Assembly (NCBI GenBank): GCA_021372245.1
Contig: JAJFUV010000096.1
Location: 1-64,000 of the forward strand
DNA length: 64,000 nucleotides
From: Terriglobales bacterium
GTDB taxonomy: Bacteria; Acidobacteriota; Terriglobia; Bryobacterales; Bryobacteraceae
Direction: 5' to 3'
The notes under the pieces were generated by a model. That model did no database searches. It saw only the letters and a list, made by a program, of their open reading frames with translations, and was not told the DNA's origin. Every line of letters begins with the position of its first letter. Positions within the stretch are counted from its first letter, which is position 1. A program made the translations under genes and the position numbers. Of this stretch, positions 7,743-14,100 are shown piece after piece.

Positions 7743-8957
7743 CTAGTTGACTGGTTCTACTTTGGCCATTTCTTTGCCAGGCTCAACGGAAATCGTGCTC
7801 GTTTTGTCCTGCACAGCACCCGTGGCGCCCGCCACATTCTCAGTGCCCGTCACACCCGTGGTCTTTGTTCTCACTAGCGAATCGACTGCCCACCGCTTTG
7901 CTTGCATGCGGATATGGGAGTAGTGTTTCAACATCTGTTTCGAGACGTGCCCGGCGAGATCCCGGATGGTTTCATCCGATGCTTCCCCGCTTTCGGCCAG
8001 ATCGGTAATCCAGGTGTGCCGGTTGTCGTGCCATCGTCCCGCAGCTCCCGCATCGTTCCTCACCGCTGTCCAAGCCGTCTTGAACGAAGTGGGCGGCCGT
8101 GTCGGATCCGTCGGCTGTGGTCTGCCGGCGGGGAACACGAACCACTGCGGCCGCGTCTCGCCGAACTTGTCCAGATACCACTTGGAATGAGCCACGAGGG
8201 CCGCCAGCACTTCTTCGTTGAGTGGGATGGTCCTTCCCTCGCCCGCTTCGGTCTTGGCCTCGCCGATCGTCACGACTGCCTTATGGAGATCGAGTCTAGC
8301 CCATTGCAGCTCGCGAATCTCGGCATCCCGCATGCCGGCATGAAGGGCCAACATAAGCGCCGGGTAGATTGAGGGTGAGCGCCGCTTACGAGCGGCCTCC
8401 AGGAGGGCGGTCTTCTCGGTCGGAGTGAAGGCGCGGGAGATTCGCGGACCAGTGGTAAGTTTCAAGGAGCGACTCCGGCGAAGTTTCGCGCGCAGGAAAT
8501 CGCCCTGCTCGCCAAGGATCCGGAGCAGGAACCCCACCTCTTCGTTTACCGACTTCGGGGATGCTTTCTCCTTCAGGCGGTCGGTCTGGTAGGTCATCAC
8601 CACCTCGCCGGTGATGTCTACCACCAGGAACCTGCCGATCAGTCGCTTCAGATGCCCTAAGGCATACTTGGCGAACGTGGCCGAGTGCGGGTTGCGGACC
8701 TGGTAATCCGCGAGAAATCCATCTGCGACTTCGGCCACAGTGCGGATGCGCTCATCCCGGCGATCTTCAATGTCGTTGTAGCGGGCTTCCAGTTCTTTGT
8801 GCCGCTTCTTCTCCGCTTCCACGGCGATCGTCTTTCGTGTCGATTTGCTGGACTCCCGGATGCGCCGGCCGGCGAAGTTGAAGCGATACCACCAGATCGC
8901 CGTCTGCTTCACTTCGCCTGTTTCCTTGTCGCGATAAGCTGGTTTGTAAACCGCCAT
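7743..8957 (-). CDS. Tyrosine recombinase / phage-type integrase
   Basis: A site-specific recombinase of 404 residues. It has an N-terminal arm-binding and SAM-like region (1-165) and a C-terminal catalytic domain. The full catalytic set is present: Arg210 (AGMRDAEI), Lys235 (GEAKTEAG), His310 and Arg313 (WHDNRHTW), His337 (GHVSKQ) and Tyr346 (HYSHI). It should therefore be active. The start at 8957 has AGGGAGGG upstream. A small basic protein gene ends four bases before it, so the two are co-transcribed. It marks this stretch as accessory; the matching attachment sites are not identified. Confidence 0.92.
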   Translation of the reverse strand: MAVYKPAYRDKETGEVKQTAIWWYRFNFAGRRIRESSKSTRKTIAVEAEKKRHKELEARYNDIEDRRDERIRTVAEVADGFLADYQVRNPHSATFAKYALGHLKRLIGRFLVVDITGEVVMTYQTDRLKEKASPKSVNEEVGFLLRILGEQGDFLRAKLRRSRSLKLTTGPRISRAFTPTEKTALLEAARKRRSPSIYPALMLALHAGMRDAEIRELQWARLDLHKAVVTIGEAKTEAGEGRTIPLNEEVLAALVAHSKWYLDKFGETRPQWFVFPAGRPQPTDPTRPPTSFKTAWTAVRNDAGAAGRWHDNRHTWITDLAESGEASDETIRDLAGHVSKQMLKHYSHIRMQAKRWAVDSLVRTKTTGVTGTENVAGATGAVQDKTSTISVEPGKEMAKVEPVN

Positions 8958-8961
8958 AGTC

Positions 8962-9159
8962 CTATCCCTCCCTTCTCGCCGCGGCCCGCTTCGCCGTGCT
9001 CTTCTTGGCTTTCTTCCACCGTGCCTGGGCTGCCTTCCTCGCTCGCTCCACGCGTTGAGCTTTCGACAGGTTCGCAGCCGACTTCTTACCCCCTCGGGCG
9101 CCGGCCTTCTTCAAGTAGTCCATCAGTTCCATGAGAGATCCAAACGTCCTTTTGCCCAC
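8962..9159 (-). CDS. Small Lys/Ala-rich basic protein upstream of the integrase
   Basis: A 65-residue protein. The first part (FGSLMELMDYLKKAG) is helix-like, and the rest is a run of Lys, Arg and Ala (ARKAAQARWKKAKKS). It ends four bases before the integrase start, so it may be an accessory DNA-binding partner of the recombinase, but no known excisionase motif is visible. The GTG at 9159 is taken as start; ATG 9132 is an alternative. A half-site of the palindromic operator found on the other side (GTTAGCAT, 9163-9170) sits right at this start. Confidence 0.6.
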   Translation of the reverse strand: MGKRTFGSLMELMDYLKKAGARGGKKSAANLSKAQRVERARKAAQARWKKAKKSTAKRAAARREG

Positions 9160-9196
9160 CCCGTTAGCATACGCATCCCGGTTCGTGAAATAATCC

Positions 9197-9225
9197 TTGA
9201 CATGCTAAGTGCCTTAGCATGATAC
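9197..9225 (+). promoter_or_regulatory. Sigma-70-type promoter with palindromic operator in the spacer
   Basis: TTGACA at 9197-9202 and TGATAC at 9220-9225 are separated by exactly 17 bases. A perfect inverted repeat (CATGCTAAG at 9201-9209, CTTAGCATG at 9213-9221, 3-base centre) fills that spacer, so a bound protein would block RNA polymerase. A third TTAGCAT half-site lies at 9164-9170 at the start of the divergent small gene, 50 bases from the same half-site here. The regulator is unknown. Confidence 0.7.
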
Positions 9226-9280
9226 TACACCCATGCACCCCGCTCGTGCAACCCGAAACCAGACTAAGGAGAAACCAACC

Positions 9281-9565
9281 GTGAAAACGACGCAAGATGT
9301 GAAACCAGCCAAGACCGGCAAACCCGCCTTGCCGATCTGGTTGCAAGAAATGACCAAGCCGTCGCCACCCGACGTCAAACTGTTCTTTGCCCTAGGCGCC
9401 TGGGGCGCTTTTGGCTTTGAAGATGTGGTCGATCTGACCGAACAAGAGCTGCTTGTCCTGACGCTGCGACTCGCCGAACTGCGCGGCATCCGGATGAGCA
9501 CCCAACAGCTCGCAAGTCTCGCCGCGCAAGTAGAAGACCAGACCCTAACAAAGGAGATGGTATGA
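9281..9565 (+). CDS. Hypothetical 94-residue protein
   Basis: The product starts VKTTQDVKPAKTGKPALPIW and continues with an alpha-helical body (VVDLTEQELLVLTLRLAEL, then RMSTQQLASLAAQVED). I recognise no family. GTG 9281 is chosen because AAGGAGA lies eight bases upstream. An ATG at 9233 exists but would be almost leaderless relative to the promoter at 9197-9225. The gene is expressed from that operator-controlled promoter, divergent from the integrase pair. Its stop overlaps an ATG (ATGA) that opens only three codons, next to the left flank of the IS110 element; the gene that once followed may have been lost. Confidence 0.6.
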   Translation: MKTTQDVKPAKTGKPALPIWLQEMTKPSPPDVKLFFALGAWGAFGFEDVVDLTEQELLVLTLRLAELRGIRMSTQQLASLAAQVEDQTLTKEMV

Positions 9566-9566
9566 A
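9552..9566 (+). repeat. 15-bp direct repeat (ribosome site plus ATG), left copy
   Basis: AGGAGATGGTATGAA. The same 15 bases occur at 11165-11179 where they form the ribosome-binding site and start of the OmpA-like gene. Here the ATG runs into a stop after three codons. Confidence 0.6.
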
Positions 9567-9591
9567 TGATTAGGCTCGTGTGCGGGATAAG

Positions 9592-9617
9592 CTCCGAGAG
9601 AAGGGATTTTCTCGGAG
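9592..9617 (+). terminator. Hairpin at the IS110 insertion point
   Basis: Arms CTCCGAGA (9592-9599) and TCTCGGAG (9610-9617) form an 8-bp stem with a 10-base loop. The loop contains the Ts on the 5' side of the arm, but no T-run follows, so a terminator role is uncertain. The IS boundary repeat (9612-9623) begins inside the 3' arm, which suggests the element inserted into a hairpin. Confidence 0.4.
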
Positions 9618-9623
9618 TAGACA
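9612..9623 (+). repeat. IS110 boundary direct repeat, left
   Basis: TCGGAGTAGACA, identical to 11144-11155. Nine of its bases (GGAGTAGAC, 9614-9622) are antisense to GTCTACTCC at 9752-9760 inside the element. Confidence 0.75.
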
Positions 9624-9788
9624 GGTCACAGGCTGCATGTTCGTTTGAGGCGTTTGACCTCGTGAAGGAGATTGGTCAGACCTGTGACTGGAGCGCCACC
9701 GTAAGGCCGGAACGGACCTTGGATAGGAGAATGGTGACCGCCGCAGAGCCCGTCTACTCCACCTGCAGTTCAACGATACAGGAGGAGT
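9624..9788 (+). ncRNA. Candidate bridge RNA in the IS110 left end
   Basis: IS110 elements such as IS621 transcribe a structured bridge RNA from a non-coding end; its internal loops pair with target and donor DNA. Three paired elements are visible here. GTCACAGG (9625-9632) can pair with CCTGTGAC (9681-9688). AAGGCC (9703-9708) can pair with GGACCTT (9714-9720, one bulge). GGTG (9733-9736) can pair with CACC (9760-9763). Just 5' of, and sharing one base with, that last arm is GTCTACTCC (9752-9760), exactly complementary to GGAGTAGAC in both boundary repeats, as a guide would be. The RNA, its ends and its loops are inferred; no covariance support is available. Recombinase translation starts just downstream, with AGGAGG before the ATG. 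Confidence 0.4.
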
Positions 9789-10814
9789 ATGCCAGCGCCA
9801 CGACACATCGGAATCGACCTGCACCGCAACCAGTTCACGTGTTGCGTGCGATTGGAGAACGGCCGGAATTATTTAACGGAGTGGAAACTGGAGGACCTGC
9901 CGCGATTCGTGAAGAAGCTGCGGCCGGACGACGAGGTCGCCGTGGAGGTAACCGGGAACACGCGGTTATTCCATGATGCGGTGGCGCCGCACGTTAAGCG
10001 CGTGGTGGCGGTGGATCCGAACCAGTTCAAGGTGATCAGCCACTCGGTGAAGAAGACAGACCCGAACGACGCGCGGAACCTGGCGCTGTACCTGGAGAAG
10101 GATCTGCTGCCGGAGGTGAGGATGAAGGACAAGACACAAGCACAACTGGCGAGTCTGACGCAGACGCGGGACACGCTGGTGAAGCTGCGCACCTCGCTGA
10201 AGAACAAGGTCAACAACATCCTCTCGGCGCACGGCATCAACCTGGAGAAGGAAGCGCTGTCGAGCGAAAAGAAGCTCAACGAAATCCTGGCGATGAAGTT
10301 CGACGCCATGGTGAAGCTGGAACTGGAAGTGATCATCGAGGAGATCCGAAGCCTGAACCAGAGGATCGCGAAACTGGAGAAGGCGATCGCCGACGAGGGC
10401 AGCAAGCTGGAAGGGCACAGGAATCTGACCAGCATCAAGGGGATCGGCCCGCTGACCGGGAGCATTCTGCTGAGCGTGATCGGCGATATCAACGACTTCG
10501 CGGATGAGGGCAAACTGGCGGCGTACTTCGGAATCGTGCCGCGGGTTTCCAATTCCAACGAGACGGAACGGTCGGGCCGGATCACCAAACACGGCAGCAA
10601 GCTGGGCCGCACAGCCCTAGTCCAGTGCGCCCTGATCGCGCAGCGCTACAGCCCGTACCTGAAGCGGTACTACGAACAGATCAAGGCACGACGCGGGACC
10701 GGGAAGGCGATTATCGCCCTGGCGCGCAAGCTCCTGGGGATCATTTACCGAACCCTGAAGAACCACTGGATATTCGAGGACTTTCCCAACTTCGTGTTGG
10801 CGGAGGCAGCGTAA
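9789..10814 (+). CDS. IS110-family recombinase (DEDD transposase)
   Basis: A 341-residue protein. The N-terminal RuvC-like domain has Asp10 (GIDLH), Glu53 (VEVTGN), Asp91 and Asp94 (KTDPNDAR), the DEDD catalytic set. The middle is a coiled-coil-like helical region (about 115-210). The C-terminal Tnp domain begins SIKGIGPLTGSILLSVIGD and continues with AAYFGIVPRVSNSN, which holds the candidate catalytic serines (Ser254/Ser256), then RSGRITKHGSKLGR. The length and both domains are complete, so the element may be active. The start has AGGAGG at about five bases. Confidence 0.93.
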   Translation: MPAPRHIGIDLHRNQFTCCVRLENGRNYLTEWKLEDLPRFVKKLRPDDEVAVEVTGNTRLFHDAVAPHVKRVVAVDPNQFKVISHSVKKTDPNDARNLALYLEKDLLPEVRMKDKTQAQLASLTQTRDTLVKLRTSLKNKVNNILSAHGINLEKEALSSEKKLNEILAMKFDAMVKLELEVIIEEIRSLNQRIAKLEKAIADEGSKLEGHRNLTSIKGIGPLTGSILLSVIGDINDFADEGKLAAYFGIVPRVSNSNETERSGRITKHGSKLGRTALVQCALIAQRYSPYLKRYYEQIKARRGTGKAIIALARKLLGIIYRTLKNHWIFEDFPNFVLAEAA

Positions 10815-11143
10815 GATGCGGAGCGGGAATCATGGCTTGATGCCGCGCACAGAAACCGCGCGCGGCAAAGTGCTCGGGGCGCTGCCCCGGACCCCCGCCA
10901 GGGAGACACCCCCTGAGACCCCCGGCCCGCTTCCCCTTCTGCCTCATGTTCCAGAACGGTCCTCGCCGTCAAGGGTCCGCTTCGCCGCGCACGACCCACG
11001 CTGCGCGTGGGTGCCCCGGCGCGCCCTTGACCCCTCCGGGCCGTTCCGAAGACTGACTGAGATAAGGGAAAGCGGGCAACTGCAAAGCCCGCATGCGGCT
11101 CCCGCCGGCCTCCCGTTGGCCGGTCCCGAGTTGTATGAAAAGT
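10815..11143 (+). other. Structured right-hand non-coding end of the IS110 element
   Basis: About 330 bases with no gene but many strong hairpins. One has 7-bp GCCGCGC arms (10842-10848 / 10860-10866). Another has CGGGGC/GCCCCG (10875-10880 / 10884-10889). A nested stem spans 10954-11046: GAACGG/CCGTTC outside, then GTCAAGGG/CCCTTGAC (10968-10975 / 11024-11031), then ACCCACGC/GCGTGGGT (10994-11001 / 11005-11012). In the IS1111 branch of the family the guide RNA lies on this side, so this is the rival location for an RNA gene. I found no guide-like match to the boundary repeat in it. Confidence 0.5.
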
Positions 11144-11155
11144 TCGGAGTAGACA
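11144..11155 (+). repeat. IS110 boundary direct repeat, right
   Basis: TCGGAGTAGACA, identical to 9612-9623; it lies about 20 bases before the start of the OmpA-like gene. Confidence 0.75.
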
Positions 11156-11164
11156 AAACATCAT

Positions 11165-11179
11165 AGGAGATGGTATGAA
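11165..11179 (+). repeat. 15-bp direct repeat (ribosome site plus ATG), right copy
   Basis: AGGAGATGGTATGAA, identical to 9552-9566. Here it is the functional ribosome site and start codon (11175) of the OmpA-like gene. Confidence 0.6.
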
Positions 11180-11990
11180 ACTCAATCGTGTCCGGCCAGT
11201 TAGGGTAGCCGCCATCGCATTGCTTGGCATGGTGACAATGGGCTGCGCGACGAAGCGCTACGTGCGCTCGACTGTAGCTCCGCTGGATGCCAAAGTAAGC
11301 CAGATCGACAAGCGGACCGCGGACAAGGACAAGGAACTCGCCGGCGGCATTGAAGGCTTGGATAACGATCTGTCCCGCACCAAGGAGCACTTGTCGGATA
11401 CCGACGCCAAGGCGGCTGCCGCGAACGAGAACGCGCAGCGAGCCGAGGGAAAGGCCGTGAAGGCGGGGCTTACCGCCGATGAGGCTCACACGCTCGCGGA
11501 CAAGGGATTGAATCGATCCAACCTTCTGCAGCAGGCCATCGAAGAGCAAGACAAGCTGCAGTTGCGCACAGAAAAGGCGGTCTTGTTCAAGCTCAACAGC
11601 AGCGAACTGACGCCTCAAGGCAAAGCCATCCTGGATGAAATGGCGAGCCAGGTGTCATCGCTGGATCGTTATGTGGTGGAACTGGAGGGCTTCACGGATC
11701 GCACCGGGAATCGTGCGCTCAACCTGGATCTGAGCCAAAGGCGAGCTGAAGCAGTAGCACGATATTTCACGGTCAAGCACAATGTGCCGCTGCGCCGCGT
11801 TCACATACTGGGTCTGGGCCAGGAATCTCCAGCGGCAGACAATAGAACGCGCGCGGGCCGCGCGCAGAACCGTCGCGTCGATGTGCGGATCTATGTGCCG
11901 GGATCGGGCGCACTCGAACAACTGGAGAAACAGACTGCCTCCGCGGAGACGCCATCAAGGCAGATGGCTCAGAAGGTCTCTGGCCAGTAG
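11175..11990 (+). CDS. OmpA-family peptidoglycan-binding lipoprotein
   Basis: A 271-residue protein. The signal peptide ends in a lipobox-like MVTMGC, so it is probably a lipoprotein. The middle (about 35-125) is an Ala/Lys/Asp-rich helical, coiled-coil-like stalk. Residues about 130-240 form an OmpA C-terminal domain (VLFKLNSSELTPQGKAILDE, then FTDRTGNRALNLDLSQRRA), which binds peptidoglycan through its Asp and Arg. The tail is polar. It starts at ATG 11175 with AGGAGATG upstream. The IS110 element sits directly upstream, so its native promoter may have been replaced. Its 3' end overlaps the convergent proline-rich lipoprotein gene by 36 bases. Confidence 0.88.
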   Translation: MKLNRVRPVRVAAIALLGMVTMGCATKRYVRSTVAPLDAKVSQIDKRTADKDKELAGGIEGLDNDLSRTKEHLSDTDAKAAAANENAQRAEGKAVKAGLTADEAHTLADKGLNRSNLLQQAIEEQDKLQLRTEKAVLFKLNSSELTPQGKAILDEMASQVSSLDRYVVELEGFTDRTGNRALNLDLSQRRAEAVARYFTVKHNVPLRRVHILGLGQESPAADNRTRAGRAQNRRVDVRIYVPGSGALEQLEKQTASAETPSRQMAQKVSGQ

Positions 11991-12572
11991 TTCGGCGCGG
12001 CGCGCCAGGTTGACCGCAGCCACAAGGTCCGACCGGCGCGTCTCCTCCGCCTGGGCGAGGAAGGTTCGAATTCTGGCGGCGGATTGGGATTGATCGGCCG
12101 TCAGTGTGCGTTTCTGGATTTGCGCGAGCATGTTCTGAGTTTCACGCAGGCTGTGATCGTAGTTCTTGACATGCTCACGCAGTTCCTCGGGGCTGAGCAT
12201 TTCCCCGAGGCGCGGTTGCGGAGCCGCCGGTGGGGTCCCTGCGGGAGGGGCTTGAGCCGCTGGCGGCTCCTCCGCGACCGTAGGCTGCTTTACGCGCCTA
12301 TTGCGTTTTGAAGGGCGCGGACGCGGCGGAGCGGGCGGCTGGCCCTGCGCCTCCACAGACGGTGGAGGAATCTGTGCCGCAGGCGGCGGCTCGCTTTGGA
12401 TCTTCGGCGGCGTGGGTGTTTCCACCTTCTCCTGTTTCCTCGGCTGCGCCGGCGGAATGGGCGTCGGCGGAAGCTGCTTGGCCTGCTTCCTGCCGAAGGG
12501 CCAGCAACCCGGAGCGAGAAGCAGAACAAGTACCATCGCCAGGATGATGAAGAATCGTAGCAGCTTCGTCAT
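11955..12572 (-). CDS. Proline-rich putative lipoprotein downstream of a two-component system
   Basis: A 205-residue protein with a signal peptide (MTKLLRFFIILAMVLVLLLA) and a lipobox-like LAPGC. A long proline-rich segment follows (about 30-125, many PPxP), and then a helical C-terminal domain (SPEELREHVKNYDHSLRETQ). The proline-rich part probably spans the periplasm. The start ATG 12572 overlaps the kinase stop as ATGA, so it is translated with the kinase. It may be a sensor accessory or an output of the envelope response. The gene overlaps the OmpA-like gene tail to tail. No named family recognised. Confidence 0.72.
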   Translation of the reverse strand: MTKLLRFFIILAMVLVLLLAPGCWPFGRKQAKQLPPTPIPPAQPRKQEKVETPTPPKIQSEPPPAAQIPPPSVEAQGQPPAPPRPRPSKRNRRVKQPTVAEEPPAAQAPPAGTPPAAPQPRLGEMLSPEELREHVKNYDHSLRETQNMLAQIQKRTLTADQSQSAARIRTFLAQAEETRRSDLVAAVNLARRAELLARDLLSHLP

Positions 12573-14023
12573 TTGGTGCCCTGTGCCGGTAATTTCAATA
12601 TAAACGTGCACCCGTGGCCCGGGGTATCCACGAGGTCGATGGTTCCGCCATGCAACTGCACGGCGCGGAACGCCATGGCCAGCCCAATGCCCGTCCCTTT
12701 CTCCTTCGTCGTGAAATAGAGCCGGAATACCTTGTCGCGCAGCTCCGGCGGGATGCCCGGACCTTGGTCGATCACCCGGACAAGGGCCTGATTTGCATCC
12801 CGCGCCAGTTCCATGCGCAACGTACCCCCACCCGCCATGGCTTCGACTCCATTCATCACCACGTTCAATATCGCCTGTTTCAGGTGATCCGGATCACCGC
12901 GAATGACGATGCCCTCGGACGGCGCCGAGATTTCGATGAACACGTTGCGGCGGCCCGCTTCCGGAGCGACCAATGCGGCCACCTCCCGGGCCAGAGTCCC
13001 CAGGTTCACTGCCTTGAAATCCAGCTTAAGCGGGCGCGTGAAATCGAGGAAGGTCTTGACCACCCGATCCAGGCGCATAATTTCTTTCGAGATCAACGCA
13101 ATCTCCGGGCCCGCCTCGGGAGTCTGGGTGGTGACAAGGCTGCGAAGTATCTCGAGTCTCAGCGCAATCGCATTCAGGGGATTCTTGATCTCGTGCGCCA
13201 CGCCGCTGGTGAGGCGCGAAATAGCCTCAAGCGGGTCCATACGCAGGCGCTCACCCAGGAGGTTCAACTTCGATTCGACGGCGGCGAGTTCGGGTGTGCG
13301 AGGCGATGTGCCTCTTGCCGTCTCGGGCGACCCACCGGCGCGCAAGCCGTCAATCATCTCCGCCACTCTATTGAGCGGACGTAGCGCGAGATTCGCCATG
13401 ACCAGTGACAGTAGAATGGCCAACGCCAAGCTGAAAAGCGAGACCGCCACGAGATTACGCACCTGCGGCGCGAGTGCGTCCCACAGCAGCACAGAGGACA
13501 CGGCGACCTGGATCAGGAACACCGGCCGCCTATGCCCACTCACGCCCAACGGTATGACCACCGCGAAGTCCCGGCTGCCTGTGAGTACATCGCCCAGGCG
13601 AGCGAGCGAATTGGTTGAGCGCCAAACCGCGAACTCGGGCAGCGGCGCGAGCCTGACGCCTTTGCGGGTGGGATTGGAAGAGGCCAGAATCAGTCCGTCC
13701 TCGCCGGCGACGTTGATCTCAACGATGGCGCCTCCATGTGCCATGGTGCTTTCGAGCACAGTCCCGACGGCGCGGTCATCGCCGACGATCTCACTCCACA
13801 GGCGCTTGCTCTCTTCTAGCGTCGCCGGTGGAACGGCCTGCTGTGCGGACCGTTCCGCGACCCGTTCGAGCAGAACCGTTTTCACCTGCTGGCCGGCCAA
13901 TTCGGCACGCTCCAGTACTCCGGCGGACCAGGCTTCCATCAGCCCGTTGAGGTAGAGCAACGACAGGGCCACCACCACTACCGTCATCAGCGCGACGATG
14001 AGCCCCATCAGACGCAGCTTCAA
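12569..14023 (-). CDS. Membrane sensor histidine kinase (NtrB-like)
   Basis: A 484-residue kinase. Helix one is LIVALMTVVVVALSLLYLNG, a periplasmic sensor covers about 30-185, and helix two is NLVAVSLFSLALAILLSLVM. A HAMP-like linker precedes the HisKA domain with phospho-acceptor His in SGVAHEIKNPLNA. The ATPase domain has N box NVVMNGVEAM, G1 DQGPGIP, F box VFRLYFTTK and G2 GTGIGLAMA. It sits between the sigma-54 regulator gene (77 bases upstream) and the lipoprotein gene (ATGA overlap). It is the partner of that regulator, and an envelope-related signal is likely but unproven. Confidence 0.92.
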   Translation of the reverse strand: MKLRLMGLIVALMTVVVVALSLLYLNGLMEAWSAGVLERAELAGQQVKTVLLERVAERSAQQAVPPATLEESKRLWSEIVGDDRAVGTVLESTMAHGGAIVEINVAGEDGLILASSNPTRKGVRLAPLPEFAVWRSTNSLARLGDVLTGSRDFAVVIPLGVSGHRRPVFLIQVAVSSVLLWDALAPQVRNLVAVSLFSLALAILLSLVMANLALRPLNRVAEMIDGLRAGGSPETARGTSPRTPELAAVESKLNLLGERLRMDPLEAISRLTSGVAHEIKNPLNAIALRLEILRSLVTTQTPEAGPEIALISKEIMRLDRVVKTFLDFTRPLKLDFKAVNLGTLAREVAALVAPEAGRRNVFIEISAPSEGIVIRGDPDHLKQAILNVVMNGVEAMAGGGTLRMELARDANQALVRVIDQGPGIPPELRDKVFRLYFTTKEKGTGIGLAMAFRAVQLHGGTIDLVDTPGHGCTFILKLPAQGTK

Positions 14024-14100
14024 GGGCAGTGCGCGGAAGCGATGAAGATGCGCGGGAGCGTCGCGCGGTGTAGAGGCGGGCGCGGCTGTAATCGGAGGGG

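Larger units (their letters stand above)
9612..11155 (+). mobile_element. IS110-family insertion sequence
   Basis: The element contains a DEDD recombinase gene (9789-10814), a left non-coding end of about 165 bases and a right non-coding end of about 330 bases. A 12-bp direct repeat, TCGGAGTAGACA, lies at 9612-9623 and 11144-11155 and is taken as the boundary/core repeat. As expected for the family there is no long terminal inverted repeat. The total of about 1.53 kb fits IS110 elements. It lies between the operator-controlled 94-residue gene and the OmpA-like gene. Removing one repeat copy and the interior joins the left flank directly to the OmpA ribosome site. Exact ends need an empty-site comparison. 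Confidence 0.8.
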
